The position numbers and the translations under genes are program-made. The notes under the pieces were generated by a model. That model searched no databases. It saw nothing but the letters and a program-made list of their open reading frames with translations, and was not told the DNA's origin. Below are positions 35,874 through 45,467 of a stretch of 64,000 nt of DNA, piece after piece (within the stretch, counting starts at the first letter, position 1; every line of letters begins with the position of its first letter). Where the stretch lies: positions 62,001-126,000 of the forward strand of contig JAIEMS010000006.1 of the NCBI GenBank assembly GCA_019751915.1. The letters are read 5' to 3'. Source of the stretch: Burkholderiaceae bacterium (GTDB lineage Bacteria; Pseudomonadota; Gammaproteobacteria; Burkholderiales; Burkholderiaceae_C).

Positions 35874-35986
35874 ATGTTTCAATGCACGCGCCTTCGGAGG
35901 CGACTTTGGAAGATGTTGCCTTCTCCTAAAACAGTTCTATTCCCCTGAAGGGGGATGTTTTTTAACCGAAGTTGGTCTTAGATGAA
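35874..35986 (+). repeat. Copy B of the two-copy element starting with a type I-C-like CRISPR repeat
   Basis: Starts ATGTTTCAATGCACG with GCGAC at 35900-35904, so 35876-35904 is a 29-base type I-C-like repeat with a hairpin CGCCT-TCGG-AGGCG (35889-35902). The shared TTCTATTCCCCTGAA is followed here by GGGG, forming CCCC-TGAA-GGGG (35942-35953). The element ends in TTAGATGAA, and this ATG is the start codon of the HD-GYP response regulator. Copy A is at 8098. Confidence 0.6.
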
Positions 35987-37034
35987 CGCTGCATCACTGC
36001 GTATTTTGGTGGTTGACGACGAGCCAGACAATCTGTTGTTGATTCGCCAAGCCCTGCGTCGACTCGGTTACACCGGATGCGTGGTCGAAACCGACCCGGT
36101 GCAGGCGGTGGCACGTTTTCATGCCGAGCACTTCGATCTGGTGCTGCTGGACTACAACATGCCGGGCATGTCGGGTCTGGAGGTGCTGTCGGCCATTGCC
36201 GACAAAGCCCGCGCAGAGCAAGTCTCTGTGGTGATGGTCACCGCCCAAGGAGACCGCGACACCCGGTTGCAAACCCTGCGGGCCGGTGCCAAAGATTTTT
36301 TGGCAAAACCCATCGATTTGGCCGAACTGTCGATTCGGGTGCAAAACCTGCTCGAAACGCGCAGCTTGCATTTGGCGCTGCGCAACACCAATTTGCACCT
36401 TGAAGCGGTGGTCAATGACCGCACCCGCGAGCTGCACACCACCCGGCTAGAGATCATCCGGCGGTTGGCCCGCGCCGCCGAGTACCGTGACAACGAGACG
36501 GGCATCCATGTGCAACGCATGAGTTTGTATGCCGAAGCCATTGGCCGCCGCTTGGGGCTGCCAGCCCACGATCTGGACTTGCTGCTCAATGCTAGCCCGA
36601 TGCACGATTTAGGAAAAATCGGTATCTCTGACCTGATTTTGCTCAAGCCGGGCAAGCTGACACCGGAAGAATTTACCGTCATGCAGCAGCACACCACCAT
36701 CGGCGCTAGCATCATGGATGGCCACGACTCAGAGTTGCTGCGCACGGCCCACGATATTGCCCTGTCCCACCACGAGCGTTGGAATGGCACTGGCTACCCC
36801 CACGGCTTGGCAGGCGAGGCCATTCCGCTGATGGCCCGCATTGCTTCTGTGGCCGATGTGTTTGATGCACTGACGATGGTGCGGCCTTACAAAAAAGCGT
36901 GGGATATTGAGCAAGCCCGCCAAGAAATCGTTCATATGACCGGCACCCACTTTGACCCCGAGATCGCAGCCGCGTTTCAAGCTTGTTTTAGTGAAATTCT
37001 TGACATCCGGGCTGCCAACCCAGACCACGCCTGA
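35982..37034 (+). CDS. HD-GYP response regulator (RpfG-like c-di-GMP phosphodiesterase)
   Basis: A 350-residue protein: receiver domain with phospho-acceptor Asp in VLLDYNMPGMSG, then an HD-GYP domain with the metal and catalytic motifs HDLGKIGISD and HHERWNGTGYPHGLAGEAIP. It should degrade c-di-GMP when its receiver is activated. It is followed 13 bases later by a multi-receiver hybrid histidine kinase, likely its partner. The ATG at 35982 sits at the end of the repeated element (TTAGATGAA). Confidence 0.93.
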   Translation: MNAASLRILVVDDEPDNLLLIRQALRRLGYTGCVVETDPVQAVARFHAEHFDLVLLDYNMPGMSGLEVLSAIADKARAEQVSVVMVTAQGDRDTRLQTLRAGAKDFLAKPIDLAELSIRVQNLLETRSLHLALRNTNLHLEAVVNDRTRELHTTRLEIIRRLARAAEYRDNETGIHVQRMSLYAEAIGRRLGLPAHDLDLLLNASPMHDLGKIGISDLILLKPGKLTPEEFTVMQQHTTIGASIMDGHDSELLRTAHDIALSHHERWNGTGYPHGLAGEAIPLMARIASVADVFDALTMVRPYKKAWDIEQARQEIVHMTGTHFDPEIAAAFQACFSEILDIRAANPDHA

Positions 37035-37047
37035 AAGCCCTTCTGCG

Positions 37048-39312
37048 ATGCGCTACGTCCACCCCACGGCACCCCAGAGCAACGACGACATTGACCTGTG
37101 TTTTTCAGCGATCCAAGCGTTCATCGGCATCCTCAACCAAAGGCACGAACAGCCTATTGCCGACGATGTCATCGCTCAAACGCTGTCTTTGGCCGAATTC
37201 GCTTTAGGGCAAAACTGGGCGGGTGTGCACGAAAAAGCCCGGTCTATGGTCAGTTTTTTGCAAGCTACCAAAGATGCACCGCTCGATGAGCAAGATCGCC
37301 TGCAATTGAACCTGCTTTTAGACAATCTGAAAGTCGCTCTCTATCCGGAGCATCCGTCTGAAAAACGCACGCCGGCATTGGTGACAGGAATCGCTGAAAC
37401 GGCCAAATCCGACAACAACCGGGTGGCCCTGCTGATTGAAAGCCGCGCCGTTACAGCCTTGCTAGAAGAGGCGCTCACACGCTGTGGGTTTTTGCCGAAA
37501 AAATTGGCATCAACGCAAGATTTGGTACAGGTGCAGGCGCACGACTACCCGACGGCAGTGATTATTGATTTGTCGCTGTGCCAGCGCGACAGCGATGCCC
37601 AGACCATTTTGATGGATTTGCGTGAACGTTTTCAACCACCACCGCATCTTTTATGTTTGGCAAGCGCCGACGATGTCAATGCCCGGTTGCAAGCGGTACG
37701 AATGGGTGCCACACGGTTCATTAAAAAGCCGGTCGATACGGAACAGTTGATTGCGATTCTCAAAGGGGTCACGGTTCAAACACCGACGGCAGCTTTTCGG
37801 GTATTGTTTGTCGATGACGATAAATTAATGACACTGCTTTACACCAGTGCCATGCAAAATGTCGGTATTGATGTCCGCGTCACCAATGACCCGATGGATG
37901 CTCCGGCCATCGTTGCTGATTTTGCTCCCGATGTGATCGTCATTGATTTGTATATGCCGGGATGCAATGGCCTAGAATTGGTTGCATTGTTGCGCCAAGA
38001 TGAATTAATTGCCGATACCCCAGTTTTATTGCTTTCCAGTGAAACCAATATTAAACTGCACATGGCTGCCCTCGATTTAGGTGCTGATGATTTTTTAACA
38101 AAGCCAGTGGATATCAGAATATTGCAAGCTGCAGTATTTGCCAGAGCCAAGCGGGCCAGAATGCTCAAGCGCAGCCGCAAAGAGTATCGTATGGTGGCGG
38201 AGCATTTAGAACGCATTGAGCTTGCTATTGACAGGCACAGTATTGTCAGTATTGGTGATGTGCAAGGCAATATTTTGTATGTGAACCAACGGTTTTGCGA
38301 TATTTCTGGCTATGAAGCCACCGAATTGTTGGGTGGAAACCATCGGATGATCAAATCATCCATCCATCCACCCGAGTTTTATGCTGAACTTTGGCAAACC
38401 ATTAGCAGCGGAGAAACTTGGCACGGTGAAGTATGCAACCGGCGCAAAGATGGTAGCCACTACTGGGTGGATGCCACGATTGCGCCGCAGTTTGACGAAA
38501 ATGGCTTGCCGGTGCGTTATGTATCGGTGCGTACCGATATTACGCAACTCAAAGAATTACAAGCCCAATTGATGGTGGCAAAAGCCGAGGCGGAAGCGGC
38601 CAGCCAAGCCAAAACTGTTTTTCTGGCCCATATGAGCCACGAATTAAAAACACCGCTGAACAGTATTTTGGGTTTTTCGCAATTGCTACAAAGTGATGTT
38701 TTACAACCGCCGACCGAAGACCAAGCAGAAATGCTCGGTGCGATTGAAAGAGGTGGCAGGCATTTGCTAGAGCTTATTAGCGATTTGGTTGATTTGGCAA
38801 AAATAGAAACCGGCCATATGGGGCTAGAGATGGAGGATGTAATGATTTTACCTCTCATCCAAGAATCTATCAGTTTGCTGAAGCCGCTTTCCCAGCGTCG
38901 GGGTATTGCCATCACCATCGAAAAAGAAAACGAGAAATCACATGTGTTTGCCGACCGAATTCGTGTGAAGCAAGTTCTGTTAAATTTAATCTCCAATGCC
39001 ATCAAATACAACTGCGAAAGAGGTGTCATTACCATTGGTATCATTGGGCGTGGAGAAAAATACCATATCTTTGTGCGCGACACAGGCCCAGGCATTAACT
39101 CTGTCGATCAGTCCGCACTATTCTTGCCCTTTTCGCGGCTGCGCCAAAATCCGAAAAAAGTAGAAGGCAGCGGAATCGGGCTTTCGCTCTCTAAAAGTTT
39201 GATCGAACGCATGGGAGGCCAGATTGGTGTGATGAGCAAACTGGGCGAAGGCAGCGAATTTTGGTTTGATTTACCCAAATTTTTAAACCAAAATTCACCG
39301 GAAGGTGCGTAA
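37048..39312 (+). CDS. Hybrid histidine kinase with two receivers and PAS domain
   Basis: A 754-residue cytoplasmic kinase. N-terminal helical domain (about 1-105, no known family), receiver 1 with Asp174 (VIIDLSLC), receiver 2 with Asp300 (VIVIDLYMPGCNG), PAS domain (about 385-500, with the IT-loop GEVCNRRKDGSHYWVDATIA), HisKA with His531 (FLAHMSHELKTPLNSI), and an HATPase domain (N box LISNAIKYN, G box GSGIGLSLSKSLIERMGG). No transmembrane helix is seen. GC content drops from about 37800. The ATG at 37048 is chosen; the frame is open to 36952, inside the upstream gene. Confidence 0.88.
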   Translation: MRYVHPTAPQSNDDIDLCFSAIQAFIGILNQRHEQPIADDVIAQTLSLAEFALGQNWAGVHEKARSMVSFLQATKDAPLDEQDRLQLNLLLDNLKVALYPEHPSEKRTPALVTGIAETAKSDNNRVALLIESRAVTALLEEALTRCGFLPKKLASTQDLVQVQAHDYPTAVIIDLSLCQRDSDAQTILMDLRERFQPPPHLLCLASADDVNARLQAVRMGATRFIKKPVDTEQLIAILKGVTVQTPTAAFRVLFVDDDKLMTLLYTSAMQNVGIDVRVTNDPMDAPAIVADFAPDVIVIDLYMPGCNGLELVALLRQDELIADTPVLLLSSETNIKLHMAALDLGADDFLTKPVDIRILQAAVFARAKRARMLKRSRKEYRMVAEHLERIELAIDRHSIVSIGDVQGNILYVNQRFCDISGYEATELLGGNHRMIKSSIHPPEFYAELWQTISSGETWHGEVCNRRKDGSHYWVDATIAPQFDENGLPVRYVSVRTDITQLKELQAQLMVAKAEAEAASQAKTVFLAHMSHELKTPLNSILGFSQLLQSDVLQPPTEDQAEMLGAIERGGRHLLELISDLVDLAKIETGHMGLEMEDVMILPLIQESISLLKPLSQRRGIAITIEKENEKSHVFADRIRVKQVLLNLISNAIKYNCERGVITIGIIGRGEKYHIFVRDTGPGINSVDQSALFLPFSRLRQNPKKVEGSGIGLSLSKSLIERMGGQIGVMSKLGEGSEFWFDLPKFLNQNSPEGA

Positions 39313-39313
39313 T

Positions 39314-40414
39314 TTATAAAACTCCAGCGCGGGCGGCACCCGATGGTGGGCGTTGCTTGGAGGGGGCATAGAGGGACTCCAGCGCGCCGCGCAGTGCCTG
39401 TTGCGCTGCCGGAGCCATGACACCCAAACGCAGATACCCGGGCAAACCAAAAGAGCTGCAGTCGCGCACCTTTACGCCGCGCGCGCGCAACTGATCCTGC
39501 AAGGCCACGCCCGCATCTGCCGGTGCCTCGGGCGGCAACACGTTGCTGACACAAAAAAAGTTGGTCTCACTGGGGTGCACTGTCCAGCCTTGCTGTTGGC
39601 ACAGCGCCGTTTGCGCGACTTTCCAGCGGCGCAGGGTGTGCAAGCTGCTGGCGAGCCAAGTCTGGCTGGCGGGCTGGCACCACGTTTGCAGCAAGGCCAC
39701 GCCGTGCGTGCCGACCGGCCACGAAGGGGCCAGCGCCGTGAGCGCTTGCACCACTGGCGCGGCACCCAGCGGGGCAATCAAGTAAGCTGCCCGCACCCCT
39801 GTCAAGCCCAGCGCTTTGTTGGGGCTCCAGAGTTGCCACACAGCATCGCGCATGTCGGGCGACCAGCCGCCGCTGCTGTCTTCACCGCCATCGGTGTGCA
39901 GGCGCAGCGGTTGGTAGGCGCAATCGAGCACTGCCATGCCTGTGGGCAGGTGCGTGGGTGCGGGGCTGCTTTGACCGCTGGGGCTGGCGGGGTCGCAGTA
40001 CCAGTGCAGGTCGGCATCGGGCTGGGCGTTGGCGGTGCGCGGCAAGACCTGCAGGCCCCAAGCGTGGGCAGCATGGGCGTAGTCGCCATAAGCGTGTTCG
40101 GGCACGCTGACGCGGCGACCGCCGCAGCGCACCAGCCAGGCACTGAGGCGGCGAATGGCCTCGCTGGCACTGGCGGCCAGCACCAACCGCTCGGCAGCGA
40201 CCCCATGAAACTGGGCCAGTGCTGCGCGCAAATCGGTGTAAGCCGGGTCGGGGTAGCGGCTGGCATCGGCCTGCTGCATTGCCGCCACGGCCATGGGGCA
40301 TGGGCCGCAGGCGTTGCTGTTGGTTGAAAAATCCCAGCGCGCTGGGCCGCTGGCATCGGTGCCGCCGTGCGGTGGCAGGGTTAGAAAGTCAAAATTTGGC
40401 AGGGAGATGTCCAC
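39314..40414 (-). CDS. cobC: L-threonine-phosphate decarboxylase-like aminotransferase
   Basis: A 366-residue PLP enzyme of the HisC/CobC fold that in cobalamin synthesis makes (R)-1-amino-2-propanol O-2-phosphate for the aminopropanol linker. The Schiff-base lysine is in WSPNKALGLTGVRAAYLI; the PLP-binding region includes WDFSTNSNACGPCPMAV and YPDPAYTDLRAAL. The stop is one base from the hybrid kinase stop, so the two genes are tightly convergent. Co-located with cbiB and bluB. Confidence 0.88.
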   Translation of the reverse strand: MDISLPNFDFLTLPPHGGTDASGPARWDFSTNSNACGPCPMAVAAMQQADASRYPDPAYTDLRAALAQFHGVAAERLVLAASASEAIRRLSAWLVRCGGRRVSVPEHAYGDYAHAAHAWGLQVLPRTANAQPDADLHWYCDPASPSGQSSPAPTHLPTGMAVLDCAYQPLRLHTDGGEDSSGGWSPDMRDAVWQLWSPNKALGLTGVRAAYLIAPLGAAPVVQALTALAPSWPVGTHGVALLQTWCQPASQTWLASSLHTLRRWKVAQTALCQQQGWTVHPSETNFFCVSNVLPPEAPADAGVALQDQLRARGVKVRDCSSFGLPGYLRLGVMAPAAQQALRGALESLYAPSKQRPPSGAARAGVL

Positions 40415-40431
40415 AAGACGCGTTCAAATTG

Positions 40432-41427
40432 TTATAAAAATACTATTGAAATCATAGCTACTAATGAAAGTGCAGCAATGGCTACAACCACTTTAGATGC
40501 CAAATCGCATGCCAAAACGGTGTCTGTGGCTGTAGCAGCCCGCCCCGCAGCATGCAGTTGGTAGATGCCGGGCTTGCCCAGCCGAACGCCCAGCGCTAGC
40601 GCCATCGCAGCCATCGGCCAGCCGCTGTTGGGGGAGGGGGTCTGCTGCGCTTCGCGTGCCAATGTGCGCACCGACAAGCCGGCAGCCCACAACGCCAGCA
40701 GCAGCGCGGTGATGCGGGCGGGCAACCACGACAGCACGTCGTCGGCGCGGGCGGCCCATTTGCCAGCCCACTGCCAGTAGCGGGCCGCATCGCCACTGCC
40801 GCGCACGCCGGGGTAGCCCCACATGGCATCGGCGGTATTGGCCAGCCGGTACAGCGCCGCACCGGGCAGCCCGGCCACCGCAAACCAAAACAGCGGGGCC
40901 ACCACCGAATCGCTTAAATTTTCGGCCAACGACTCGATGGCCGATTCGCGCACTTGGGTTTCGGTGAGCTGCGCCACGTCGCGGCTGACCAGCCACGCCA
41001 GCCGCGCTCGCCCCGCTGCCAGCGATTGGCCCAAAGCCGCTTCGACTGCTTGTACCTCGCCGCGCAGCATTCGCCACGCCAGCAGGGGCTTGAGCAGTAA
41101 ACCCAGCAGCAGACCAGCCGACCACATCGGTAGCTGGAGATGCTGCACCGCTTGTGCAACGGCGTTTTGGAGCGCGAAAGACACTATCAAAACAATAGCT
41201 GTTAAAGCCCACCAGACAAGGGCCGCAAGCCAAAAAGACTTTAAATCGCGTCCGGTTTCGGCTTTCGGGGCAATGCGGGGGCCAAACCAGCCCAGTGCCT
41301 TGCCCATCCACACCACGGGGTGCCAGCGCATCGGCGGCTCACCCGCCCAGTGATCGACCGCCAGCGCTACCAGTACCGCCAGCGCCCCCGGCGCGCACCA
41401 TCCCAGCCAGCCGCTCCCATCAGGCAT
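40432..41427 (-). CDS. cbiB: Adenosylcobinamide-phosphate synthase
   Basis: Integral membrane protein (several helices; 331 residues) that attaches the aminopropanol side chain to adenosylcobyric acid. Conserved features: HPVVWMGKAL, the SRDVAQLTETQVRESAIESL region, and LPGAALYRLANTADAMWGYP. The ATG at 41427 overlaps the bluB stop by eight bases (ATGCCTGA). Two pieces of the dispersed repeat lie in it: one near 41181 inside the gene and one at its 3' end, where the last codons (AMISIVFL) come from repeat sequence. Confidence 0.92.
   Translation of the reverse strand: MPDGSGWLGWCAPGALAVLVALAVDHWAGEPPMRWHPVVWMGKALGWFGPRIAPKAETGRDLKSFWLAALVWWALTAIVLIVSFALQNAVAQAVQHLQLPMWSAGLLLGLLLKPLLAWRMLRGEVQAVEAALGQSLAAGRARLAWLVSRDVAQLTETQVRESAIESLAENLSDSVVAPLFWFAVAGLPGAALYRLANTADAMWGYPGVRGSGDAARYWQWAGKWAARADDVLSWLPARITALLLALWAAGLSVRTLAREAQQTPSPNSGWPMAAMALALGVRLGKPGIYQLHAAGRAATATDTVLACDLASKVVVAIAALSLVAMISIVFL
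40434..40482 (+). repeat. Dispersed repeat at the 3' end of cbiB
   Basis: AAAAATACTATTGAAATCAT followed by AGCTACTAATGAAAGTGC matches the ACTAT-AT-ATAGCT(G/A)CT half of the repeat. It supplies the last codons and the stop region of cbiB. Confidence 0.5.
41181..41208 (+). repeat. Dispersed repeat fragment inside cbiB
   Basis: ACACTATCAAAACAATAGCT followed by GTTAAAGC corresponds to the 5' half of the repeat. It is in frame on the other strand, encoding LTAIVLIVSF in a transmembrane segment. Confidence 0.4.
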
Positions 41428-42142
41428 CGGGTACTCCGGCAGGCACAGGCCACAGTGTGCTGGGCTGGCCCCAAGTGTTGTCAAACACCAAAGATGGCAG
41501 CGGGGCACGCTGCGTCCAGCGTTCGCGCTGCAACATCGGCTCCTCGTAAAACGTCTGCACTGGCCCCAAGCACAGCAGCGCGATGGGTTCCGCACCCTCG
41601 GGCAGGCCGAGCAAATGCCCCAGCGCTACCGGATCAAAAATCGACACCCAGCCCATGCCCAGCCCTTCGGCGCGGGCAGCGAGCCAGAGGTTTTGGATGG
41701 CGCAACTGGCCGAGGCCAAATCCATCTGCGGCAAGGTGCGACGGCCAAAAATGTGCTTTTCGCGGCCATCGGCCAATGCCACCACCAGCAGTTCGGCGGC
41801 ATCGAGTACGCCTTGCACCTTGAGGCGCATAAATTCTTCTTGGCGCACCCCCAAGGCCTGCGCGGTCAAAAGGCGCTCTTGCTCGACCAGCGCGTGCAGC
41901 GGCGCGCGCAAGGCGGCATCGGTGATGCGGATAAAACGCCACGGCTGCATAAAACCAACGCTGGGCGCGTGGTGGGCGGCTTCTAATAAACGGCGCAGCA
42001 CTTCGGGCGCAACACTGCCAGCGCTAAAGTGGCGCATATCGCGGCGCTCATGGATGGCGCGGTACACCCCGTGGCGCTCGGTATCGGTGAAAGCTTGGGC
42101 TGCGTCAGCGGGGGGGCCTTCGGAGGTGGATGGTGGGTTCAT
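41420..42142 (-). CDS. bluB: 5,6-dimethylbenzimidazole synthase
   Basis: A 240-residue flavoenzyme that breaks down FMNH2 with O2 to give the lower ligand of B12, 5,6-dimethylbenzimidazole. Nitroreductase-like signature: IHERRDMRHFSAG at the N terminus, then LEAAHHAPSVGFMQPW and ARAEGLGMGWVSIFDP. It needs oxygen, so this organism makes DMB aerobically. First gene of the bluB-cbiB-cobC set. I looked for a cobalamin riboswitch upstream and saw none. Confidence 0.93.
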   Translation of the reverse strand: MNPPSTSEGPPADAAQAFTDTERHGVYRAIHERRDMRHFSAGSVAPEVLRRLLEAAHHAPSVGFMQPWRFIRITDAALRAPLHALVEQERLLTAQALGVRQEEFMRLKVQGVLDAAELLVVALADGREKHIFGRRTLPQMDLASASCAIQNLWLAARAEGLGMGWVSIFDPVALGHLLGLPEGAEPIALLCLGPVQTFYEEPMLQRERWTQRAPLPSLVFDNTWGQPSTLWPVPAGVPDA

Positions 42143-42404
42143 GGTTTCATGGAGAAAATTACGATGCTGATTTGTTCATTTCAGCAAACCTATCGGCGTT
42201 GTTTGTGAAATCCCCTAAATTATTGATATGCAAGGATATTTTTGAAATTTAGGCAAAAAAGTCCCCTGAAAGATCAACGACTGAGTGATTTATGCAACAA
42301 CGCCCACTGCCCGCCTGAACCTTCCATTGAAGGTCTGGGACAAGGGCTGGATTGCCAGAGCGGCAGTACCGGATGGCGTGGCGGTATCTGCTCAAGGCGC
42401 TTGG
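42143..42404. other. Intergenic stretch between bluB and the heme chemoreceptor gene
   Basis: About 260 bases. The part next to bluB (42143-42260) is AT-rich and holds an 8-bp inverted repeat, CCTAAATT (42214-42221) and AATTTAGG (42246-42253), perhaps an operator or weak terminator. No gene or known RNA motif is visible. Confidence 0.4.
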
Positions 42405-43970
42405 TTAAAGAGGGGCTGACCGGTGGCCGCCATCGCCCTCCGTCACCGTGAACGCATGAACCACATGTTCAAGGTGCTCGGCTTGGTTTTGTAGAGATTG
42501 CGCTGCTGCGGCTGCTTGCTCCACCAAGGTTGCATTTTTCTGGGTGACTTGGTTCATGTGGTCGATGGCATTGCCAACACGCTCTATGCTGCCGCTTTGG
42601 CCTGCGCTCGCCTCCAAGATTTCGGCCATGATGTCCGTGACGTGGCGAATGCTGTTGACGATGTCGTTCATCGTGCTGCCAGCCTGCTGCACTAGATGAC
42701 TGCCAGCGTCCACTTTACCCACCGACTCGTTAATCAGAACCTTGATCTCTTGCGCCGCATTGGCCGAGTGCTTAGCCAAGTTGCGCACTTCGGCAGCCAC
42801 CACGGCAAAGCCACGGCCCTGTTCACCGGCCCGTGCGGCCTCTACGGCGGCGTTCAAGGCCAAAATATTGGTCTGGAACGTAATGCCATCAATCACCGCA
42901 ATGATGTCCACAATGCGCTTGCTCGACGCATTGATGGATGCCATCGTGTCAATCACTCCACCTACTACCGTACCACCGCGCACGGCCACATCAGAGGCCG
43001 ACTGTGCGAGCTGATTGGCACGGCGTGCATGGTCTGCATTCTGGGTGGCTGCGGCAGTCACCTCTGCCATAGAGGCAGCCGTGTTTTCTAGCGTCTTGGC
43101 CTGAAGTTCGGTGCGGTTGGACAGGTCAATATTGCCACTGGCAATGTCACTGGAGGCGCTGAAGATGGTGTCGGTACCTACCCTCACTTGGCGCACCACT
43201 GTCTCCAGACTCGTGTTCATATCCTTGAGCGCTTGTTGCAATTGGCCCATTTCGTTGTGCGAACCCACCTTGACCTGTTGGGTCAGATCGCCTGAGGCAA
43301 TGCCTTTGGCAACCATAATGCATTGCTCCAAGGGCTGTGTCACCACCCGGCGGATGAACGGATAAATCAACATCAATATCGGAATGCAGGTCACGAGTGC
43401 CATCAGTATGGACTTGAGCCACTGGTCGGCCAGACTGGCATTGACCTTGTCCAAAGAGACCTTCATGCTAACGACACCCAGCACCGAGCCTTCAGGCACT
43501 TGGTGGCAGGTAGTGCAATCTTTGCCCAGATAATTCTTTAATGCCAGCGCGGGTCGTACAGACCGCAGGTACTCGCTATTGTTGCTTGACTCGACCCGCC
43601 ATACCGCTTGGCCCGATTGCAACACCTGTTGCTCCAATGCATCAGGTTGGGAGTCATCTTTTTCAGTGCCTACCCCAAAGGCCTTGATGACGGATTCACC
43701 ACGCAAGACACGCACGTCACGAATGGAATCCAAACTTTTCATCTGGTCCAGAAACACATCGCGCTGTGCAACAGTACCGGTCACCATCATGCCAGTCAGT
43801 CCAGCCATAGTGGCATCGTGCATGGTGCTGGAAAAATCAACCGCTTGGTCCAGCGCCGCCTGCCGTGTGACATGGCCTTGCCAGATGATCACGCAGGTCC
43901 AAACGACCAGCAGCGCTGCGCCAATAGTGCCCAGAAGCTGAATCCAAATTTTGTATTTAACAGTGTTCAC
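42405..43970 (-). CDS. Methyl-accepting chemotaxis protein with CxxCH heme-binding motif
   Basis: A 521-residue chemoreceptor: transmembrane helix about 10-31, a periplasmic sensor (about 32-185), second helix (about 186-207), HAMP, and a complete cytoplasmic signalling domain with the tip ([20 protein letters not shown]). The sensor has CTTCH (Cys152-Cys155-His156), a c-type heme attachment site, so it probably carries covalent heme and reads oxygen, redox or a gas ligand. A His33 or His51 could be a second ligand. It sits between the two cobalamin sub-clusters on the same strand, a position I would not expect for a chemoreceptor. Confidence 0.88.
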   Translation of the reverse strand: MNTVKYKIWIQLLGTIGAALLVVWTCVIIWQGHVTRQAALDQAVDFSSTMHDATMAGLTGMMVTGTVAQRDVFLDQMKSLDSIRDVRVLRGESVIKAFGVGTEKDDSQPDALEQQVLQSGQAVWRVESSNNSEYLRSVRPALALKNYLGKDCTTCHQVPEGSVLGVVSMKVSLDKVNASLADQWLKSILMALVTCIPILMLIYPFIRRVVTQPLEQCIMVAKGIASGDLTQQVKVGSHNEMGQLQQALKDMNTSLETVVRQVRVGTDTIFSASSDIASGNIDLSNRTELQAKTLENTAASMAEVTAAATQNADHARRANQLAQSASDVAVRGGTVVGGVIDTMASINASSKRIVDIIAVIDGITFQTNILALNAAVEAARAGEQGRGFAVVAAEVRNLAKHSANAAQEIKVLINESVGKVDAGSHLVQQAGSTMNDIVNSIRHVTDIMAEILEASAGQSGSIERVGNAIDHMNQVTQKNATLVEQAAAAAQSLQNQAEHLEHVVHAFTVTEGDGGHRSAPL

Positions 43971-44089
43971 AAATTTTCATCGGCCATCGGTTTTATGGCA
44001 AAGAGCTGAAAAATAGCTTCAGGGTCTCATCAGGATCATCTCAGGAAATGGAATGTATAAAGCACCTTAAGCATTTTGGTGCCCCTTTG
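43971..44089. other. Short spacer between the chemoreceptor and cobO
   Basis: Contains a weak minus-strand stem GCACC...GGTGC followed by TTTATA (44061-44085), a possible terminator for the btuB-cobO operon. The rest probably holds the chemoreceptor promoter. Confidence 0.45.
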
Positions 44090-44659
44090 TCAATCCTCAA
44101 TGCCGCGCTGCGCTGGAATGCCCGCCTTAAAAGCGTGCTTAATCAACTGCATCTCGGTCACGGTATCGGCCAGTTCGATGATTTCGGGCGGACAGCGCCG
44201 CCCGGTCAGCACCACATGGACATTTTGGGGGCGCTGGCGCAAAGTGTCGAGCACGCCATCGAGTGGCAACCAGCCGTAAATCAGCGGATAGGTGATTTCG
44301 TCCAGCACCACCATGAAGTAATCACCCGACAAAATCGCCGCGCACGCCTTCTCCCAGCCGTCGCGGGCCAGTTGCGCTGAGTGTTCGAGGTCTTGGCTTT
44401 TCCAGCTAAAGCCGTCGCCCAAACCTTCGATGGGGATGCCGATTTTCTCGAACATACGGTGCTCACCAAAACGTGCCGTCGGCACTTTCATGAATTGGTA
44501 AATTTTGACCGCCTTGCCACGTCCGTGGGCCCGCAGCGCCAAGCCAAAGGCTGCCGTGCTTTTGCCCTTGCCGTCGCCGGTGTGGACGATGATTAAGCCC
44601 CGGCGCTCGCCCTCGGGTTTGTCGTAGTGTTTTTCGGTGGGAGGGGATTCAATTTGCAT
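44090..44659 (-). CDS. cobO: Cob(I)yrinic acid a,c-diamide adenosyltransferase
   Basis: Adds the 5'-deoxyadenosyl group of B12. P-loop [19 protein letters not shown] and the metal/ATP segment [13 protein letters not shown] followed by [13 protein letters not shown] are characteristic of the CobO/BtuR/CobA type. 189 residues from the ATG at 44659, which overlaps the end of the ATPase gene by eleven bases (ATGCAAATTGA). Last gene of the btuB operon. Confidence 0.94.
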   Translation of the reverse strand: MQIESPPTEKHYDKPEGERRGLIIVHTGDGKGKSTAAFGLALRAHGRGKAVKIYQFMKVPTARFGEHRMFEKIGIPIEGLGDGFSWKSQDLEHSAQLARDGWEKACAAILSGDYFMVVLDEITYPLIYGWLPLDGVLDTLRQRPQNVHVVLTGRRCPPEIIELADTVTEMQLIKHAFKAGIPAQRGIED

Positions 44660-45467
44660 GGGAGTTTTCCTGAGAATTACGGGCCAGCCGTGGCAGCGCC
44701 AGCCACATTCCACCCGCTTGCTCAATGCGGATGCGCTGGTCAAACACCTGCTCTAAGGCACGGTGACTGGTGGGGGCACTGGTGCTGCCGTGGTGCAGCA
44801 AACGGCCTGCGGCCACTACCACCACCTCATCGGCTTGCAGTGCAAAAGAGACTTCATGCAGCACACTGACCACGGTTTTACCCTGTGCCACCAAGTCGCG
44901 CACCAACAGCAGCCAATCGGCTTGGTGCGGTGGGTCAAGGTTGGCAAGGGGTTCGTCCATCAGCAGCACGGGTGCTTGTACCGCCAACGCGCGTGCCAAA
45001 AGTACCCGCTGGCGCTCGCCGCCCGAGAGTTGCCCCAAGGCCCGCTGTCGCCAATCCCACGCTTGGGTGGCGCGCAAAGATTGCTCGACCGCTGCGTGGT
45101 CGGCGGCACTGGGCGGGGCCAGCCAAGGTTGGTGTGGCAAGCGCCCGAGCATGGCGACGTCGTACACCGTTAAATCATCGGCAGCCGCTTCGTTTTGCCC
45201 CAACCACGACAGGGTTTGGGCACGTTCGCGCCGGGGCCAATCGGCCAGCGGTCGGCCCGCCAATTGCACTTGGCCGCTGCAAGGCTGTAGCCCCGCCAGC
45301 GCCCGCAGCAGGGTCGATTTACCGGCTCCATTGGGGCCAACGATGCTCGTCCAGCGCCCCGCTGCCAGCGCCAAGGTCATGCCATGCAAGATGCAGGTTT
45401 TGCCGATATGGACGCTGACGGCATCGGCACCCAGCGCTATTTTTTCAGGGGAACGGTTCATCGCCAT
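44649..45467 (-). CDS. btuD: Cobalamin ABC transporter ATP-binding protein
   Basis: A 272-residue ABC ATPase. Walker [12 protein letters not shown], the signature [15 protein letters not shown], Walker [13 protein letters not shown] and the H-loop His in [10 protein letters not shown]. The long frame that continues to 46322 is not coding upstream of 45467. The start is the ATG at 45467, sharing one base with the permease stop (TGATG); the ATG at 45461 is a second option. Powers cobalamin uptake with BtuC and BtuF. Confidence 0.93.
   Translation of the reverse strand: MAMNRSPEKIALGADAVSVHIGKTCILHGMTLALAAGRWTSIVGPNGAGKSTLLRALAGLQPCSGQVQLAGRPLADWPRRERAQTLSWLGQNEAAADDLTVYDVAMLGRLPHQPWLAPPSAADHAAVEQSLRATQAWDWRQRALGQLSGGERQRVLLARALAVQAPVLLMDEPLANLDPPHQADWLLLVRDLVAQGKTVVSVLHEVSFALQADEVVVVAAGRLLHHGSTSAPTSHRALEQVFDQRIRIEQAGGMWLALPRLARNSQENSHAN

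Noticed and set aside
42143-42404. A second cobalamin riboswitch upstream of bluB
   Set aside because: No B12 box or CCCCGC core is visible on either strand.
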